This document shows positions 45,941 through 56,461 of a DNA stretch of 64,000 nt, piece by piece. Numbering within the stretch: the stretch's first letter is position 1; every line of letters begins with the position of its first letter. The DNA is from Adiantum capillus-veneris (taxonomy: Eukaryota > Streptophyta > Polypodiopsida > Polypodiales > Pteridaceae): assembly GCA_014529385.2 (NCBI GenBank), contig CM043960.1:28425396-28489395 (forward strand), read 5' to 3'. The notes beneath the pieces are model-generated. The model made no database searches. It was given only the letters and a program-made list of their open reading frames with translations, and had not been told where the DNA came from. The translations under genes and the position numbers were made by a program.

Positions 45941-47000
45941 TGTTAGCAGAAAGCTAACTTGGATACCATTTTTTGGAGCTCTCAGATACCATTTTTTGGA
46001 GCTCTCATTGTAAAAACACTTATCATTTTGATAAATCAAGAATATTGTCACTCCTATTTTCCGGATAAAACTTGTAATTGATGAGCCGGGGCTACAAGCT
46101 TCCAGATTGTATCAACCTGTCTTTACCCATCTTTACTTAGAGCTCTCAGATTATTAGTTTTGACCACCAAAAACCTTGGCTAAGGTATAAAAGCCAATTT
46201 TTGTAATTTTTTTGAAGTTTTGGATAATGAAATACACAGCGTGAGCTAATGGCGCTCACTTCTCTCCTTCTTGCGCTTCCTACACCCTCTCCGATTTTCA
46301 CATTGCAGTCGTGTTTGTTGCATTTTTTGCAACCACATGTAAGAGCTCTACGCATTGACGTAAGCATTTCACAGTATTTCGTAGCTTTTGGCATCGCAGA
46401 CCCGCAGCCTAATTTCATCATAAGTAGGAATTTACACTTCAAAATCAAAATATTGTGTTGATGGTCATCATGCTATGTTTGAGTGTGTGTGTGACACAAT
46501 GAGCAGTCTTAGCTCTAGGTCACCTAGTGTGTTTATTTGCTTGTTTTGAGTTGTTAATGGTGTTTTAAGTGAAATTAAGGATGGAAAAGAGGTACTTAGG
46601 CCTTAGGAGGACCCGTCATTAATCATTTTGGTGAAGGTAAGAGGTGGAACCAATTGCAGTTTCTCACCTGTTTGATGGGTGACTTTTGCATGTTTTGTTG
46701 TTGGAAACCTATTGCCTATAGCCTAGAGACCCCTAATCTCAAGTTTCATGTCATTTGGAGTTCATTTGACACCTCTACAACCGTTTGAATGTTAGTTAGA
46801 TCGCACTGGAGACAGGCATTTTGACTAATTCCTCATCTTACACGCTTGTGACACCTCTCTCCTCAGTGCATTGTCATTTGGGACTTTGCATTTGACGTTT
46901 CTATGTGCTAGTCGGGTCAACTACATCCTCAAATTGAAATCTTTATGTTAGTTTGAGTTCTCGCTATGCTACATCGTACCATCGCTACAATCCGCCAACA
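45941..47000 (+). repeat. D 3' LTR
   Basis: About 1060 bp, TGTTAG to CCGCCAACA. A TATA box (GGTATAAAAGCC) lies near 46181. The last 50 bases (GAGTTCTCGCTATGCT to CCGCCAACA) resemble the end of the G LTR (GAGTTCTCATTGTGCT to GTCCAACA), which sets the right boundary. A short stretch (ACCATTTTTTGGAGCTCTC) is tandemly duplicated near 45968-46004. Confidence 0.78.
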
Positions 47001-47139
47001 AAGGGGCCCTACGTATGCATACTAGGTCAATGCATGAAAATGTGCAAGAGGCGGGTCTTAAGCAGTTTTCTTAAGGGCATTCAATGGCGAGGCTCACATG
47101 TGTTCTTGTCAACAAGCGCATACCATGTAGTAAGAATTG

Positions 47140-48235
47140 TAGCTCAATATTGCATTGAAAAATTGTTGAAGGGTTTTGTCGGTTCAAGTTCTGAGATTGT
47201 GATTGAAGTATCAACCGCCATTCTTTGATCGTGTCTTTGGAAGAATTTCATAGTGGGTACAACTCCATTCGTTTGAATGTCTAGATTGGCAATCTCTATT
47301 TCTTCTTGATCCAACTTTGTATTGGTAGTTGTTGCACCTTTTTGGGCTTTGGTAACCACTTTGTTGTGTCTTGAAATATTCGCAGCTTTGAAAGCAAATT
47401 AGCCCGTTTGATAGTCTAACTTGTCGTGGTTACTGAGTAGATTGTTTTCACTATTTTGTAGAATGTAGTTGAACTTTTGGAATCCAAAAAACCTTGGACT
47501 CATGGGTTCCTTTAGATATCCAGACTTTGGCTTTGTCTTTGGCTGTACTTGCTTAGCTCGCCTTGTAGGTATCCACATTTGCCAGTTTGGCCATGAGTGG
47601 ATAGATTTTGCGGTTATTTTTGGGATAAGTGGATGCTTCTTTGCCACTTGTTCTAAAAGGAGCAGATGACTAGCAATTGTAGCCTCAAGGCTATCCATTG
47701 GCTCAGTAGCTATAATGCCCTATTTCGGTTGTTGTTTCTCGTTTTCAGTTACCCCATTGGCTTCATTCTTGTCTTTGTTGGTATCTTTGTTGAAAAGATA
47801 CATGGTATATTTTCTGGAAGCAAAATCAACATACATTACTTGAATCCCTGGTGTGACATGCATCTGGTTGTCTGTCCATTGGATATACGTGTTCTATTTG
47901 CATTTTCATGGTGTGTCCAGTATTAGTAGCTGGCTATTTGAGGCATCTGGTGGTAGTACAAAAAAGTTAAGGGGACACTCGTATCCATTAATGTGTATTG
48001 TGAGCTCCACAAAACCTGTAGCTGTATTGATAGTTCCATTGAATCCTGTAAATATTCTTTCTACGGGGTGTAGAATCAATTCTGCCATTTGACAATAAAG
48101 ATTCCAACTGCTAGTATTCACTTGAGCATCGAAGTTGATCAATGCATGACTAAATAACATTATAGCTCCTAACTTTACAACAGTGTATGGATCCACATTT
48201 TCATCTTTCTTGATGCTGGTAATCTGATAAATTTT
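47140..48235 (-). pseudogene. E ORF2: protease-like domain plus W-P-K relics
   Basis: On the minus strand: VDPYTVVKLGAIMLFSHALI, where ALINFDAQVNTSSWNLYCQM aligns with ALLDTGAKYNLLSYGVWCQL of Y; the DTG is not conserved (INFD). Then NGYECPLNFFVLPPDA, LLILDTPWK, a TAG-type stop, and a tail with QMWIPTRRAK and, lower, NGVVPTMKFFQRHD, relics of the W-[VI]-P-K motif. Several stops interrupt. Function unknown; it follows the integrase C-terminus as in G. Confidence 0.68.
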
Positions 48236-48940
48236 GTGTTTTTGTTTTGTTGCTCGCTCACTTGCTTCTTGTTATGCATGTTGAATCTTGAGTTGCTGCT
48301 TTTCCTTTGTGTTTTCAGCTGCATGTGCCCTTTCAAGCATCTCTTGTGTCAGTGACATGTGATTTTTTAAAATTTTGCATCCACTTATCCAGTTTGGCAT
48401 TTCCTATCTATCCAATGTAGGAATCTTAATGGCCCCACTAGGTGATATAGAGTGAATCACAAATGGCCCCATTCCTTCCTTTTTCAATTTTTTTGTTTTT
48501 TTCTTAAGACTATAGACAAGCACATAATCCCCTGGTGCAAAGTTTCTAGATTTCACATGTTTGTCATGAAACTCTTTCATGCGTCATTTTTGGATGTATA
48601 TTGTGACTACAACCTTTAGTCTAATTTCATTCAACTTTTCTAGTTCATTCAGACGACTAGACCATTCATGTCTAGTCCATTGGAGTTTTTTGGCTATCTT
48701 CAATGTTGGAATCATAAATACTATGGGTAATATGGCATCAAGTCCAAATACTATTTTATAAGGTGCGGTCCCTAAAACCATCTTGTATGCAACTCTATAA
48801 CCCCAAACAATAGAGTGCAACTTTTGATCCCAATCCGAACTATTGTCATTCACAATTTTAGTGAGAATTGCGCACAAGACTTTGTCGGTGCTTTCGCCTT
48901 GACCATTAGCTTGCGGATGTTACGGGGCTGATTTGAAAAG
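48236..48940 (-). pseudogene. E integrase C-terminal half
   Basis: Reading on the minus strand from about 48935: HPQANGQGESTDKVL (catalytic Glu), KIVNDNSSDWDQKLHSIVWG, GTAPYKIVFGLDAILPI, LQWTRHEWSSRLNELEKLNE, then FHDKHVKSRNFAPGDYVLVY, KKEGMGPFVI, MPNWISGCKILKNHMSL. This closely parallels G 31023-31613. A stop interrupts near 48585 and another before HPQANGQ. The rest of pol is missing. Confidence 0.82.
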
Positions 48941-48944
48941 ATTG

Positions 48945-49095
48945 TGGCGATTGTTGCAACTGGAAGTTTTTTCACACTTCTTGATGCACTTTATGTACCT
49001 TGGATCAATAAGAACCTTTTTTCTATATTTGCACTTGCTAGACTTGGTCTTGTTGTGAAATTTGTGGATGAAAGATGTACAATTCATTATCTCAG
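48945..49095 (+). pseudogene. Ty1/copia protease C-terminal fragment
   Basis: TLLDALYVPWINKNLFSIFA and ARLGLVVKFVDERCTIHYLS fit the copia pattern 'l.dvLYVPgl.kNLlSv..l...G..v.F....c.i' at the protease/pre-integrase boundary. It is about 50 residues in one frame, then stops. Y inserted about 100 bp downstream. Confidence 0.65.
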
Positions 49096-49190
49096 TTTTG
49101 GTTGATGAAATCATTGCATATGGCATTTTATGCCATGGGGTGTATAAGATCACTTTGTATGACAAGTGTGGACGAAGGGATTCAGTCGAG

Positions 49191-49487
49191 TGTTAACCCT
49201 CACGGCACACGGACACATGATCACCTACGATGGACGTGTATTATGTATTTGGTAGAGTCAGGTACCGGGCTTGTCGGACCAATAGGGAAAGGTAGAGTGA
49301 TCGCCGATGAGAGGCGCACTTTAACTTGGACATTCAAGGGATTAGTTGGTTAAGCATGGGCGCCCAAGTGTGAATGGGGTGAGCTCCTATAAAAGCCAAC
49401 TAAACCTAATTTTTACTCATTCTCTCATTTGTGCAATTGAAGAGTGCTCTTGCTCCATCTCCATCTTCTTCTTCTTCTTCACCTCCT

Positions 49488-49518
<31 letters not shown>

Positions 49519-49768
49519 GAGAGTGTGTGTGCGATCGAGCATTACGAAGGCACGACGGCGGCGAAGCGGTTGAGCGCGGCACGACTGCAGCTTCTTCTTC
49601 ATCGCGGCGAGGAATCCACCACGAAGGCGAGCGTAGAGCGGTGAGTGACACACCCTTTGTTTTCTTGAGCTTGCTAGTTTAGGCTTGTTGTGTGCTTGGA
49701 GCCGTTTGTGGCTCGCATACGGTGTATTGGCAAGTCCCTTGCTTCGACAGTGCGGCAAGGAGCGCACA
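49191..49768 (+). repeat. Y 5' LTR
   Basis: TGTTAACCCTC to GAGCGCACA. A TATA box (CCTATAAAAGCC) is at about 49386. A TTC run, then (TG)n(AG)n, occurs near 49465-49525. Confidence 0.95.
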
Positions 49769-49771
49769 TTT

Positions 49772-49791
49772 TTGGCGCCGTTGCCGGGGAT
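49772..49791 (+). promoter_or_regulatory. Y primer binding site, tRNA-Asp
   Basis: TTGGCGCCGTTGCCGGGGAT, complementary without mismatch to the 3' end of plant tRNA-Asp as I recall it, three bases after the LTR end. Confidence 0.9.
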
Positions 49792-49864
49792 ATGCCCTAC
49801 ACTAAGCTCGGTTAGCACTTTACGCTTCCTTGTGGTGCAATTTGTATCATAGGAAAGGCAGGGA

Positions 49865-50275
49865 AGGGGTGTGTGGAGATTTCTGTTTTTTGCGTTTTCT
49901 GCAATTGCTGTCAAGTTTCAATTTCTGCTATTGTCTGCGTTTTTTCAATTTCTGCAATTTCAAGTTCGGCGTTTTCAATTTCTGTCAAGTTCTGCAGTTT
50001 CTGCGTTTTTCTGCATTTTCTGCATTTTCTGCGTTTTCTGCATTTTCTGCAAAAAAAAAAAAAAAAAAAAAATCGGAAATTAAAAACGCGAGCGAGTGGG
50101 TGGCGAAATTTTTCGAAAATAAAAAACACGACTCTTAAAACGTACGGGTTGGTTTGTATAAAAGGTAGATCGGGATCGGGATCATTTTCCCAAGCCCAAG
50201 CCCAAGCCCAAGCCCAAGCCCAAGCCCAGGCCCAGGCCCAGGCCCAGGCCCAGGCCCAGGCCCAGGCCTCAGTCC
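49865..50275. repeat. Simple repeats in the Y leader
   Basis: Three successive low-complexity blocks: degenerate TTTTCTGCA/G nonamers (about 49880-50050), a run of 22 A (50051-50072), and CCCAAG/CCCAGG hexamers (about 50193-50268). Short ORFs over them are low-complexity artefacts. Confidence 0.9.
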
Positions 50276-50650
50276 TCAGTCTTATGATATATACTAGACT
50301 CACTCTTATATATATACCCTACTCCCTCAAGAGAGAATGAGAGCATGTGGGACAAGTCCTCCACTTTCCTCCTTTCTCTTCCCACTTGCACCCTTAGACT
50401 TTCTAGTTTGGGCCTAGTTCCCTACTGGAAATTGACAGTTTTAGGGATTCCGAGGGCATATAGTGACCAAACGGAGGGCTGTAAAGCACGGCACGACCCT
50501 CTGACCGATACGCTCGTTTTGAGCTATCACACGGCCCATTCCACGACACGCTCTAAAAAATCTAGCAAAAAAACAAACAAAAAATACGCTAAAAACTAGT
50601 CACAAGGCCTCCTAAAGCAGCTTTTTGACACCTTAGGGTATCAAAAGCAC

Positions 50651-52174
50651 ATGCACTTACGCTCTGGGCGAGTGTTAGAACACGAGCATATTGAGGGTGC
50701 CTCTGTTCATACGGACACCCATTACCCATCCACGATAAGCTCTAGACCCTCAGCGGGGACACAAGGTAGCACCACCCAAGACCCTAAAATAGCCGCTAGT
50801 GATTCCTCCTCCGACTCAGAAATCATGGAAGCATACCCTACCCAAAACACTGAGAGAGAAGGCCATGCACCTCCCGAAGCTCCACAGCCTAGTACTAGTA
50901 TGTTTAGCCGTTTGATGGAAACATTAGGTAGAGCTACTCGCTCGGAACCTGATGCAAATGAAGCACACGAAGAGGATGGGTTGGACTCTGACACACCTCT
51001 ACGATACCCCATTGAGTTAAATAGTGCCTATGGAAAAGTGCTATATAACGCCTTATTGGACACGGGTGCTAAATACAATCTGCTATCCTATGGGGTGTGG
51101 TGTCAGTTAGGGAAGCCACCTCTATCTGAGAGTATTATCCAAGTCAAGGGTGTCAACAAGAAAAAAACTACGGTTTTTGGAATCTGGCACACTTCTGTCA
51201 GTTATGACAATGGGATGGTAGCTCAAGACTTTTTGGTCATGCCTACTGGAACTATGGAGGGTAATATAAACCTAGGCCGCACGTGGATGATAGCCACCAA
51301 ATGCACTATTGATTGGGGGACTGGGGGTGTTACAACGCAAAAACCAACTCTTAGCCCTACCACTCAAGCCATAGTCCCTGAGATATGGCCCAAGGAAATA
51401 AAACCCAAGACATTGCATGTCCAGGAGGTTGAACCATACGTCCCCATAGCCCAACTCTCTAGAGCTTCAACTAATGTAGTTGAAAGAAAGCTTGAGACAC
51501 ACAAGAACCATCCTAATATAACAGAGAAAACATATAAGTGGGTCCCTAAAACCTCTGTAGTGAGCATGGTTGATGCAAAAAAACGGAAACCTAGCAAGAA
51601 CCGTACCACTCACTCCAAGAAATGTAAAGAAACGCTGCGTTGGATTCCTAAACGACTATTGGAAGCCCAAGGATACTATGAAGGAAATGATCAAATCTGG
51701 GTGCCCAAACGTAAAGTGTACTCTTACCTGTCACCTGGCCCATGTAAACCCAATCCTGTGGCTCCAAAACAAATTGAAAATCGTGGGAAGAAAAAAATCA
51801 TGGAATGTTACACACCCGTTCTAGAGCTAGTTTGGGTACCAAAGAAAGAACGATTTGTTCCACCTAGCTCAGGAAGGGGGGAGTCCCATGAAGATTCTAG
51901 CTCATCATGTAATACATCCATAGAGGTAAAAGCTTCTACACAGCCTCCATCTATAGTAGTGGACCTCCATGAAGCTAAAAAAGAATCCACACCTCCCAGT
52001 GTTCAAGAATCACCTAATGAACCACTTCAAGTTCAATCTTGGGAGAGTACCTTACCACCCTTGCAGCTTGACGAGGCACCTAGGGTAATAGAAAACTACT
52101 GGCAAAAATCCTCACCTATTACCAACTGGAACAATTGGTTTCAAAGGGTGACAAGCTCATTTCAAACGGTATGA
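50651..52174 (+). CDS. Y ORF1: LRSGR start, DTG protease-like domain, four W-[VI]-P-K repeats
   Basis: This is an uninterrupted 507-residue frame. It starts MHLRSGRVLEHE, matching LRSGR at the G gag start. Residues about 115-240 form a retropepsin-like domain with NALLDTGAKYNLL (Asp at residue 137), DFLVMP and the closing LGRTWMIATKCTIDW. The C-terminal half is basic and carries KWVPK, RWIPK, IWVPK and VWVPK at about residues 296, 330, 349 and 394, then an acidic, proline-rich tail ending with an aromatic NYWQKSS..NWNNWF. No capsid core or zinc knuckle is seen. ORF2 of G and E share the domain order but have lost the catalytic Asp; here it is kept. Role unknown; a dimeric protease would need a partner molecule. 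Confidence 0.85.
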   Translation: MHLRSGRVLEHEHIEGASVHTDTHYPSTISSRPSAGTQGSTTQDPKIAASDSSSDSEIMEAYPTQNTEREGHAPPEAPQPSTSMFSRLMETLGRATRSEPDANEAHEEDGLDSDTPLRYPIELNSAYGKVLYNALLDTGAKYNLLSYGVWCQLGKPPLSESIIQVKGVNKKKTTVFGIWHTSVSYDNGMVAQDFLVMPTGTMEGNINLGRTWMIATKCTIDWGTGGVTTQKPTLSPTTQAIVPEIWPKEIKPKTLHVQEVEPYVPIAQLSRASTNVVERKLETHKNHPNITEKTYKWVPKTSVVSMVDAKKRKPSKNRTTHSKKCKETLRWIPKRLLEAQGYYEGNDQIWVPKRKVYSYLSPGPCKPNPVAPKQIENRGKKKIMECYTPVLELVWVPKKERFVPPSSGRGESHEDSSSSCNTSIEVKASTQPPSIVVDLHEAKKESTPPSVQESPNEPLQVQSWESTLPPLQLDEAPRVIENYWQKSSPITNWNNWFQRVTSSFQTV

Positions 52175-52447
52175 TCTACCCAAGGAAGGGGGGAGTGTGT
52201 GTGGACATCCATCATTCACTTGCTTCCCTCTCAACCTTTTTCCCTGACCTCTTAATCTCCGATCTTAGGGAATGTATATATATAGCCTTATACTCACAAA
52301 AAAAGAAAAATAGTAAAGAGCAAGAGCGCCTAGCAATGAGAGAGCACCCTATCAGATCTTACATATAAGTCCAAATTCACCGTGTCAAGTCAAGCAACAC
52401 ACAAAAACAACTCTTATGTTTTAAAGGCCTAACCAAATCTATCTGTC
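52175..52447 (+). other. Y intergenic region with internal polypurine-like tract
   Basis: CCAAGGAAGGGGGGAG at about 52179-52195 is followed by TGTGTGTGGACATCC and resembles the PPT before the Y 3' LTR (CAGGAAGGGGGGCA). No LTR follows. Confidence 0.7.
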
Positions 52448-52882
52448 TTGTCAGAAATGGCTACTTCACCAGAGGCATGCACTTCTATTTTTGATGAAAG
52501 GTACCCCTTGTCTTTTCAACAAGTGTTCTACGTATGCTACCCTATACTTTCTTGCGAATGGGATTTGATAGAGAGCCTTGCATGTGAGAGAAATTTTGAG
52601 GAGTTAGAATGGCTGATACGTCTATGGCTAACTAGTGATCCCTACCCAGTGGCGAATGTGTCTCCAATGGCACATGCTTATTCTTTTGCACAAGATGAGT
52701 ATCCACGCATCACGAGGTTCTTGATTAGCATGCTTGCACAAGAGGATGATGAAGAGGAACTAATAGAGACCGAGGAAGACTATGGCCTCACGGACAACGA
52801 TTTTATTTATCTAGATGATGAGGATAGAGGCCTAGCCTTAGGGTGGCCACCCGGTTTATATAATATCCTCTTTCCTTGATTC
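52448..52882 (+). CDS. Y ORF2': 143-residue acidic protein
   Basis: An intact frame beginning MSEMATSPEACTSIFDERYP; a second in-frame ATG lies at residue 4. It contains a hydrophobic/aromatic front (LSFQQVFYVCYPILSCEWDL, LEWLIRLWLTSDPYP) and an acidic stretch (EEDDEEELIETEEDYGLTDN-like) before LALGWPPGLYNILFP. I recognise no family. Its intactness within a young element supports a real gene, but an internal ORF of this size could also be chance. Confidence 0.55.
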
Positions 52883-54228
52883 TAAAAGGGGTGACAGATA
52901 GGTAGGTTAGGGGTCTAGATTGTGTTTTGAGTTTGTTTTTTAGGAGTTTTAATTTTTCCCACTGATGTGCCTCCTAGAGGTATTGTTTGTGTTTCCTAGT
53001 GTGTACAGGAGCGTGTTGCTATTGATAGGATTTGGACCTTCATGGAACCTTTCTCTCGTTCACACTTCAAATCAAGCGCGACCATCAACACAAACAGGTG
53101 TTTCTTGTCCATTAGCATTGCCCTTATCTTTTTTGCATCCATGTTTGTCTGCTTTGATTGTGATTGGTAGCATACTATTCAGCGCATTGGCTTAGTATCC
53201 AACATTTAATTCAATGTAATCTTTTGTCATAATCACTTGTTTAGGTGTAAAAATCAAGCAGTCCGACTAAGCTAGTTTGACCAAGTTAGGTGTTAGAAAT
53301 CTTCTCTTAATACCATGGGGAATGCCTTCCTAATAAGCAATGGTTACTTAGGTTCTTAATCCGATTTAGGCAGCATTGTATGAAATGTACTAGGGCTTTC
53401 TAGTGGGCTTAAACCTATTGACCTTTAGCTTAAGTATTATAAAGGGAGTTTACTAATGTGATGAGCCTGGGGAGGGTAACAGTGTTATATGACCCCCCAA
53501 AGTTACAAAATTAAAATGATGAAAATGAACAAACAAAAAATCAAAGTGCCACAATGTAAAATTTTAAGCTGGAAGAGAAATCTCGGCTTGATTTGGTACT
53601 TCACTCACATGTATAGCCTATGGTACTAGAGCCCTAGAGGTTCCCAGTGTGGGCGCTTTTCCTTGAAAAGCAAAAAACCCAAGGCATACAAAATAAGCAC
53701 ACACATCATAATTGAATCAGTGTGAAAAGACCTTGGGGGGTCAAAGAAAAAGTAATCAGTCAGGCGATGATTTCATGAGAAATTCCTTTTATGGTAGCTT
53801 AACTACAAGGTTTTCTAGATATAGCCTCTAGTCAGCCCTTGAACATGAATACTTGGCTCTCGCGATTAAACAACTTAATTGACCACAGAAAATTAAGAAG
53901 CTTACCCATGGTATTAATATTCGATCTCTAGTGCTTTTCGACCGTCAAATTAGCGACCCCAGACTTGTTTAATTTTTTGCCTTTACATCAGTTTATGCCT
54001 TTGATTACATTGCAATTTAATGTTCATTGCTAACAAATTGTTTGAAATTCTTTTACCAATCAATGTGTCTACCTAAAACTGCATATGCTTTTTAAGAGAA
54101 TGCAATTACTGTGCCAATGTTGTTTGATTTTGCAGTGACTAAAGAAGGCTAAGGACATTCATCTCAAATGCTCTTCCACCTCGACGAACCAGCTTCAACT
54201 CAATAGCTTCCGAGGACGGAATCTACAT
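52883..54228 (+). other. Y 3' non-coding region
   Basis: About 1.35 kb without an ORF over 80 codons of any plausibility and without repeats I can see. It may hold packaging or regulatory signals. Confidence 0.5.
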
Positions 54229-54242
54229 CAGGAAGGGGGGCA
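54229..54242 (+). promoter_or_regulatory. Y polypurine tract
   Basis: CAGGAAGGGGGGCA directly before the 3' LTR. Confidence 0.9.
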
Positions 54243-54539
54243 TGTTAACCCTCACGGCACACGGACACATGATCACCTACGATGGACGTGTATTATGTAT
54301 TTGGTAGAGTCAGGTACCGGGCTTGTCGGACCAATAGGGAAAGGTAGAGTGATCGCCGATGAGAGGCGCACTTTAACTTGGACATTCAAGGGATTAGTTG
54401 GTTAAGCATGGGCGCCCAAGTGTGAATGGGGTGAGCTCCTATAAAAGCCAACTAAACCTAATTTTTACTCATTCTCTCATTTGTGCAATTGAAGAGTGCT
54501 CTTGCTCCATCTCCATCTTCTTCTTCTTCTTCACCTCCT

Positions 54540-54570
<31 letters not shown>

Positions 54571-54820
54571 GAGAGTGTGTGTGCGATCGAGCATTACGAA
54601 GGCACGACGGCGGCGAAGCGGTTGAGCGCGGCACGACTGCAGCTTCTTCTTCATCGCGGCGAGGAATCCACCACGAAGGCGAGCGTAGAGCGGTGAGTGA
54701 CACACCCTTTGTTTTCTTGAGCTTGCTAGTTTAGGCTTGTTGTGTGCTTGGAGCCGTTTGTGGCTCGCATACGGTGTATTGGCAAGTCCCTTGCTTCGAC
54801 AGTGCGGCAAGGAGCGCACA
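54243..54820 (+). repeat. Y 3' LTR
   Basis: 578 bp. Identical to the 5' LTR in every stretch I compared by eye, including the long low-complexity CT/TG/AG tracts. Followed by TCGAG. Confidence 0.95.
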
Positions 54821-54825
54821 TCGAG

Positions 54826-56200
54826 CCATCTCCCACCCCGTCTTTTAGCGTGAAATCAGACATGCCCAAGGAGACCAATGGAGTACTTTCATGGATTTTT
54901 GAGAGAACTCCATGGATCACAGAAGTAATACACTCCCAAATTGCACGTCAGAAGTTGGAGGTTGAAGGTTTTGGTAGCTATGATGTGGAGTGGCACTTAG
55001 GTGGGGACTTGAAGACATAAAGTGTTTGCTTGGCTGCAAACAAGGGGCTTCTTCTATGCCTTGTCCATTTTGCACTCAAGGGTACAAACCTAACGGACAA
55101 AACTCACACAATATTACTGCAAAGGTCGGTTCCATGCTTCCATGGCAAGGGCATGGAGAACACGTGTTGGATTTTCGTGATGCCGTAGATGAAGGTAGAG
55201 AATGGGAAGTGTCTATTCTGATATGTCCCATGCTCAATGCCGCAGACCGTGATCAAAAGGACCGCGCTTAGAATCCAATCTTTCCATTTCCTCTATTGAA
55301 TTTATATTTTTGTACATTACAGGCATTCATGCGCATTTTTGATAGGCTATTGAAGCTCCACATTGACTATGCTTTCACAATGAAACCATTGGAAAAGTCC
55401 CAGGAAGCGATCAAAAGAGTGGAGGTACTCTTGAATTCCATTGGCTGTCATGCTGGAAATGTGTCTATCGTTGCTGCAAAGAACACAGGGGAGGCCCATG
55501 AAATTGTTCAACAAGTGTCAATGAGTGGACAAAAAGCCAGACACTTTTTGAAGAAAGTTTCCCAAGAAAAGCCAGGTCGATATGCTGCTCAAAACAGCTC
55601 CAACCAGCAGGCAGGTAACCTTTGGGAGCTTTGGAAGGAGTTATGCAAAGTTACTACTAACAATGATTCAAACGGCGAGCTTGCAAACAAGCGCAAGCAA
55701 GTCTGGGCACATTTTGATAAAATGGTCAAGCTTATGGGCCTTAACAACACAACAGAATAACAACGCCAATCATTTCAAGAAGCCTTGGCGGATTTTACCA
55801 AGGTCTTCACCCTTTCTTGGGGTGAAAATAACATCACACATTACATGGTGAGCCATGTTACGTGGTGAACTTATTACAAGGGATTGTTTTCATTAAATAA
55901 TGTGGATTGTTTACTCATGTGAACAGCATATCGTGTTTGTGCATGGTGCATTTTTTATGCACAAATATGGATCGCTTGAAATTTTTAGCACTCAAGGCAT
56001 GGAGAAGTCCCATTATCAAGCAAGGGGGGTGTACTTCAAAAATACTCGACATGAAGGTGGAATGGTGCAATCCAATTATCTGGAGGAGATGTTCAACTGG
56101 TTTTTTAGCACAACATTTGCTCGTAAGCTCACAATGGAGCGTGCACGACAATCCAAGATTTCTATTGAAGTGTGGAAATGGAGTCGTCAATAGCACAGCA
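54826..56200 (+). pseudogene. Transposase-like gene with CxxC motif and intron relics
   Basis: The plus strand reads VLSWIFERTPWITEVIHSQI, GSYDVEWHLGGDLKT, a one-base shift near 55012, IKCLLGCKQGASSMPCPFCT and GQGHGEHVLDFRD-like sequence. An acceptor-like TTTTTGTACATTACAG ends at 55322 and the frame resumes AFMRIFDRLLKLHIDYAFT, NVSIVAAKNTGEAHEIVQQ, NLWELWKELCKV. After several shifts comes IFSTQGMEKSHYQARGVYF and NTRHEGG. A conserved Asp followed by C-x2-C, with a late Glu, is reminiscent of zinc-bearing DDE transposases (RAG1/Transib-like or an unclassified family). This assignment rests on motif layout from memory. The gene is broken. Confidence 0.4.
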
Positions 56201-56394
56201 ACAAGTGGAAAATGTCGCAAGGCCCCGCCAAGCATGCTACATGGCGCCAATGCAGAGTGCGACAAGGGACAAAGTGGATTCTGTGCGAGTCACTACACGT
56301 GAACGAAGGGTCCAACTCTTAACGACATGTTCATTCAAAAAATAATAGTTTTTCCCCAAAATTAGTGTGAACAGGGCCCTTTCTAAATGGGCCC

Positions 56395-56404
56395 TTATAA
56401 ATAT
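56395..56404 (+). promoter_or_regulatory. TATA-like box before the H3-like gene
   Basis: TTATAAATAT lies 58-67 bp before the ATG at 56462, a normal plant spacing. Confidence 0.45.
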
Positions 56405-56461
56405 TGCATGCTCTCATAAACCACTCATTTGTTTAGCACGGGTGAGCTCTTACCATAGCAA

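Larger units (their letters stand above)
41641..47000 (+). mobile_element. Element D: LTR retroelement deletion derivative carrying ORF3
   Basis: LTR sequence starts at 41641 (TGTTAGCAGC) and again at 45941 (TGTTAGCAGA) after a polypurine tract. Between them only ORF3-type coding sequence is found; PBS, gag and pol are absent because the left LTR is cut at about 41830. D inserted into the A2 pol on its left. The right flank at 47001 does not continue A2 and shows no target duplication, so the copy is rearranged. Confidence 0.75.
49191..54820 (+). mobile_element. Element Y: young non-autonomous LTR retrotransposon
   Basis: 5630 bp with 578-bp LTRs (49191-49768, 54243-54820) that look identical, a tRNA-Asp primer site, a polypurine tract and a perfect 5-bp target duplication TCGAG (49186-49190, 54821-54825). 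The interior encodes a 507-residue protein (protease-like plus W-P-K repeats) and a 143-residue protein, but no RT, RNase H or integrase. Identical LTRs imply a recent insertion, so the machinery must have come from another element; shared PBS, LRSGR start and ORF2 point to a G/E-like helper. Confidence 0.93.

Noticed and set aside
49406..49914. Minus-strand ORFs in the Y LTR (repeated near 54458-54819)
   Set aside because: They run through simple TTC/TG/AG repeats and are duplicated with the LTR; no sign of a gene.
49873..50340. 155-residue ORF with Ala-Gln repeats in the Y leader, and its minus-strand Trp-Ala shadow
   Set aside because: Produced by poly(A) and CCCAAG/CCCAGG hexamers; low-complexity artefact.
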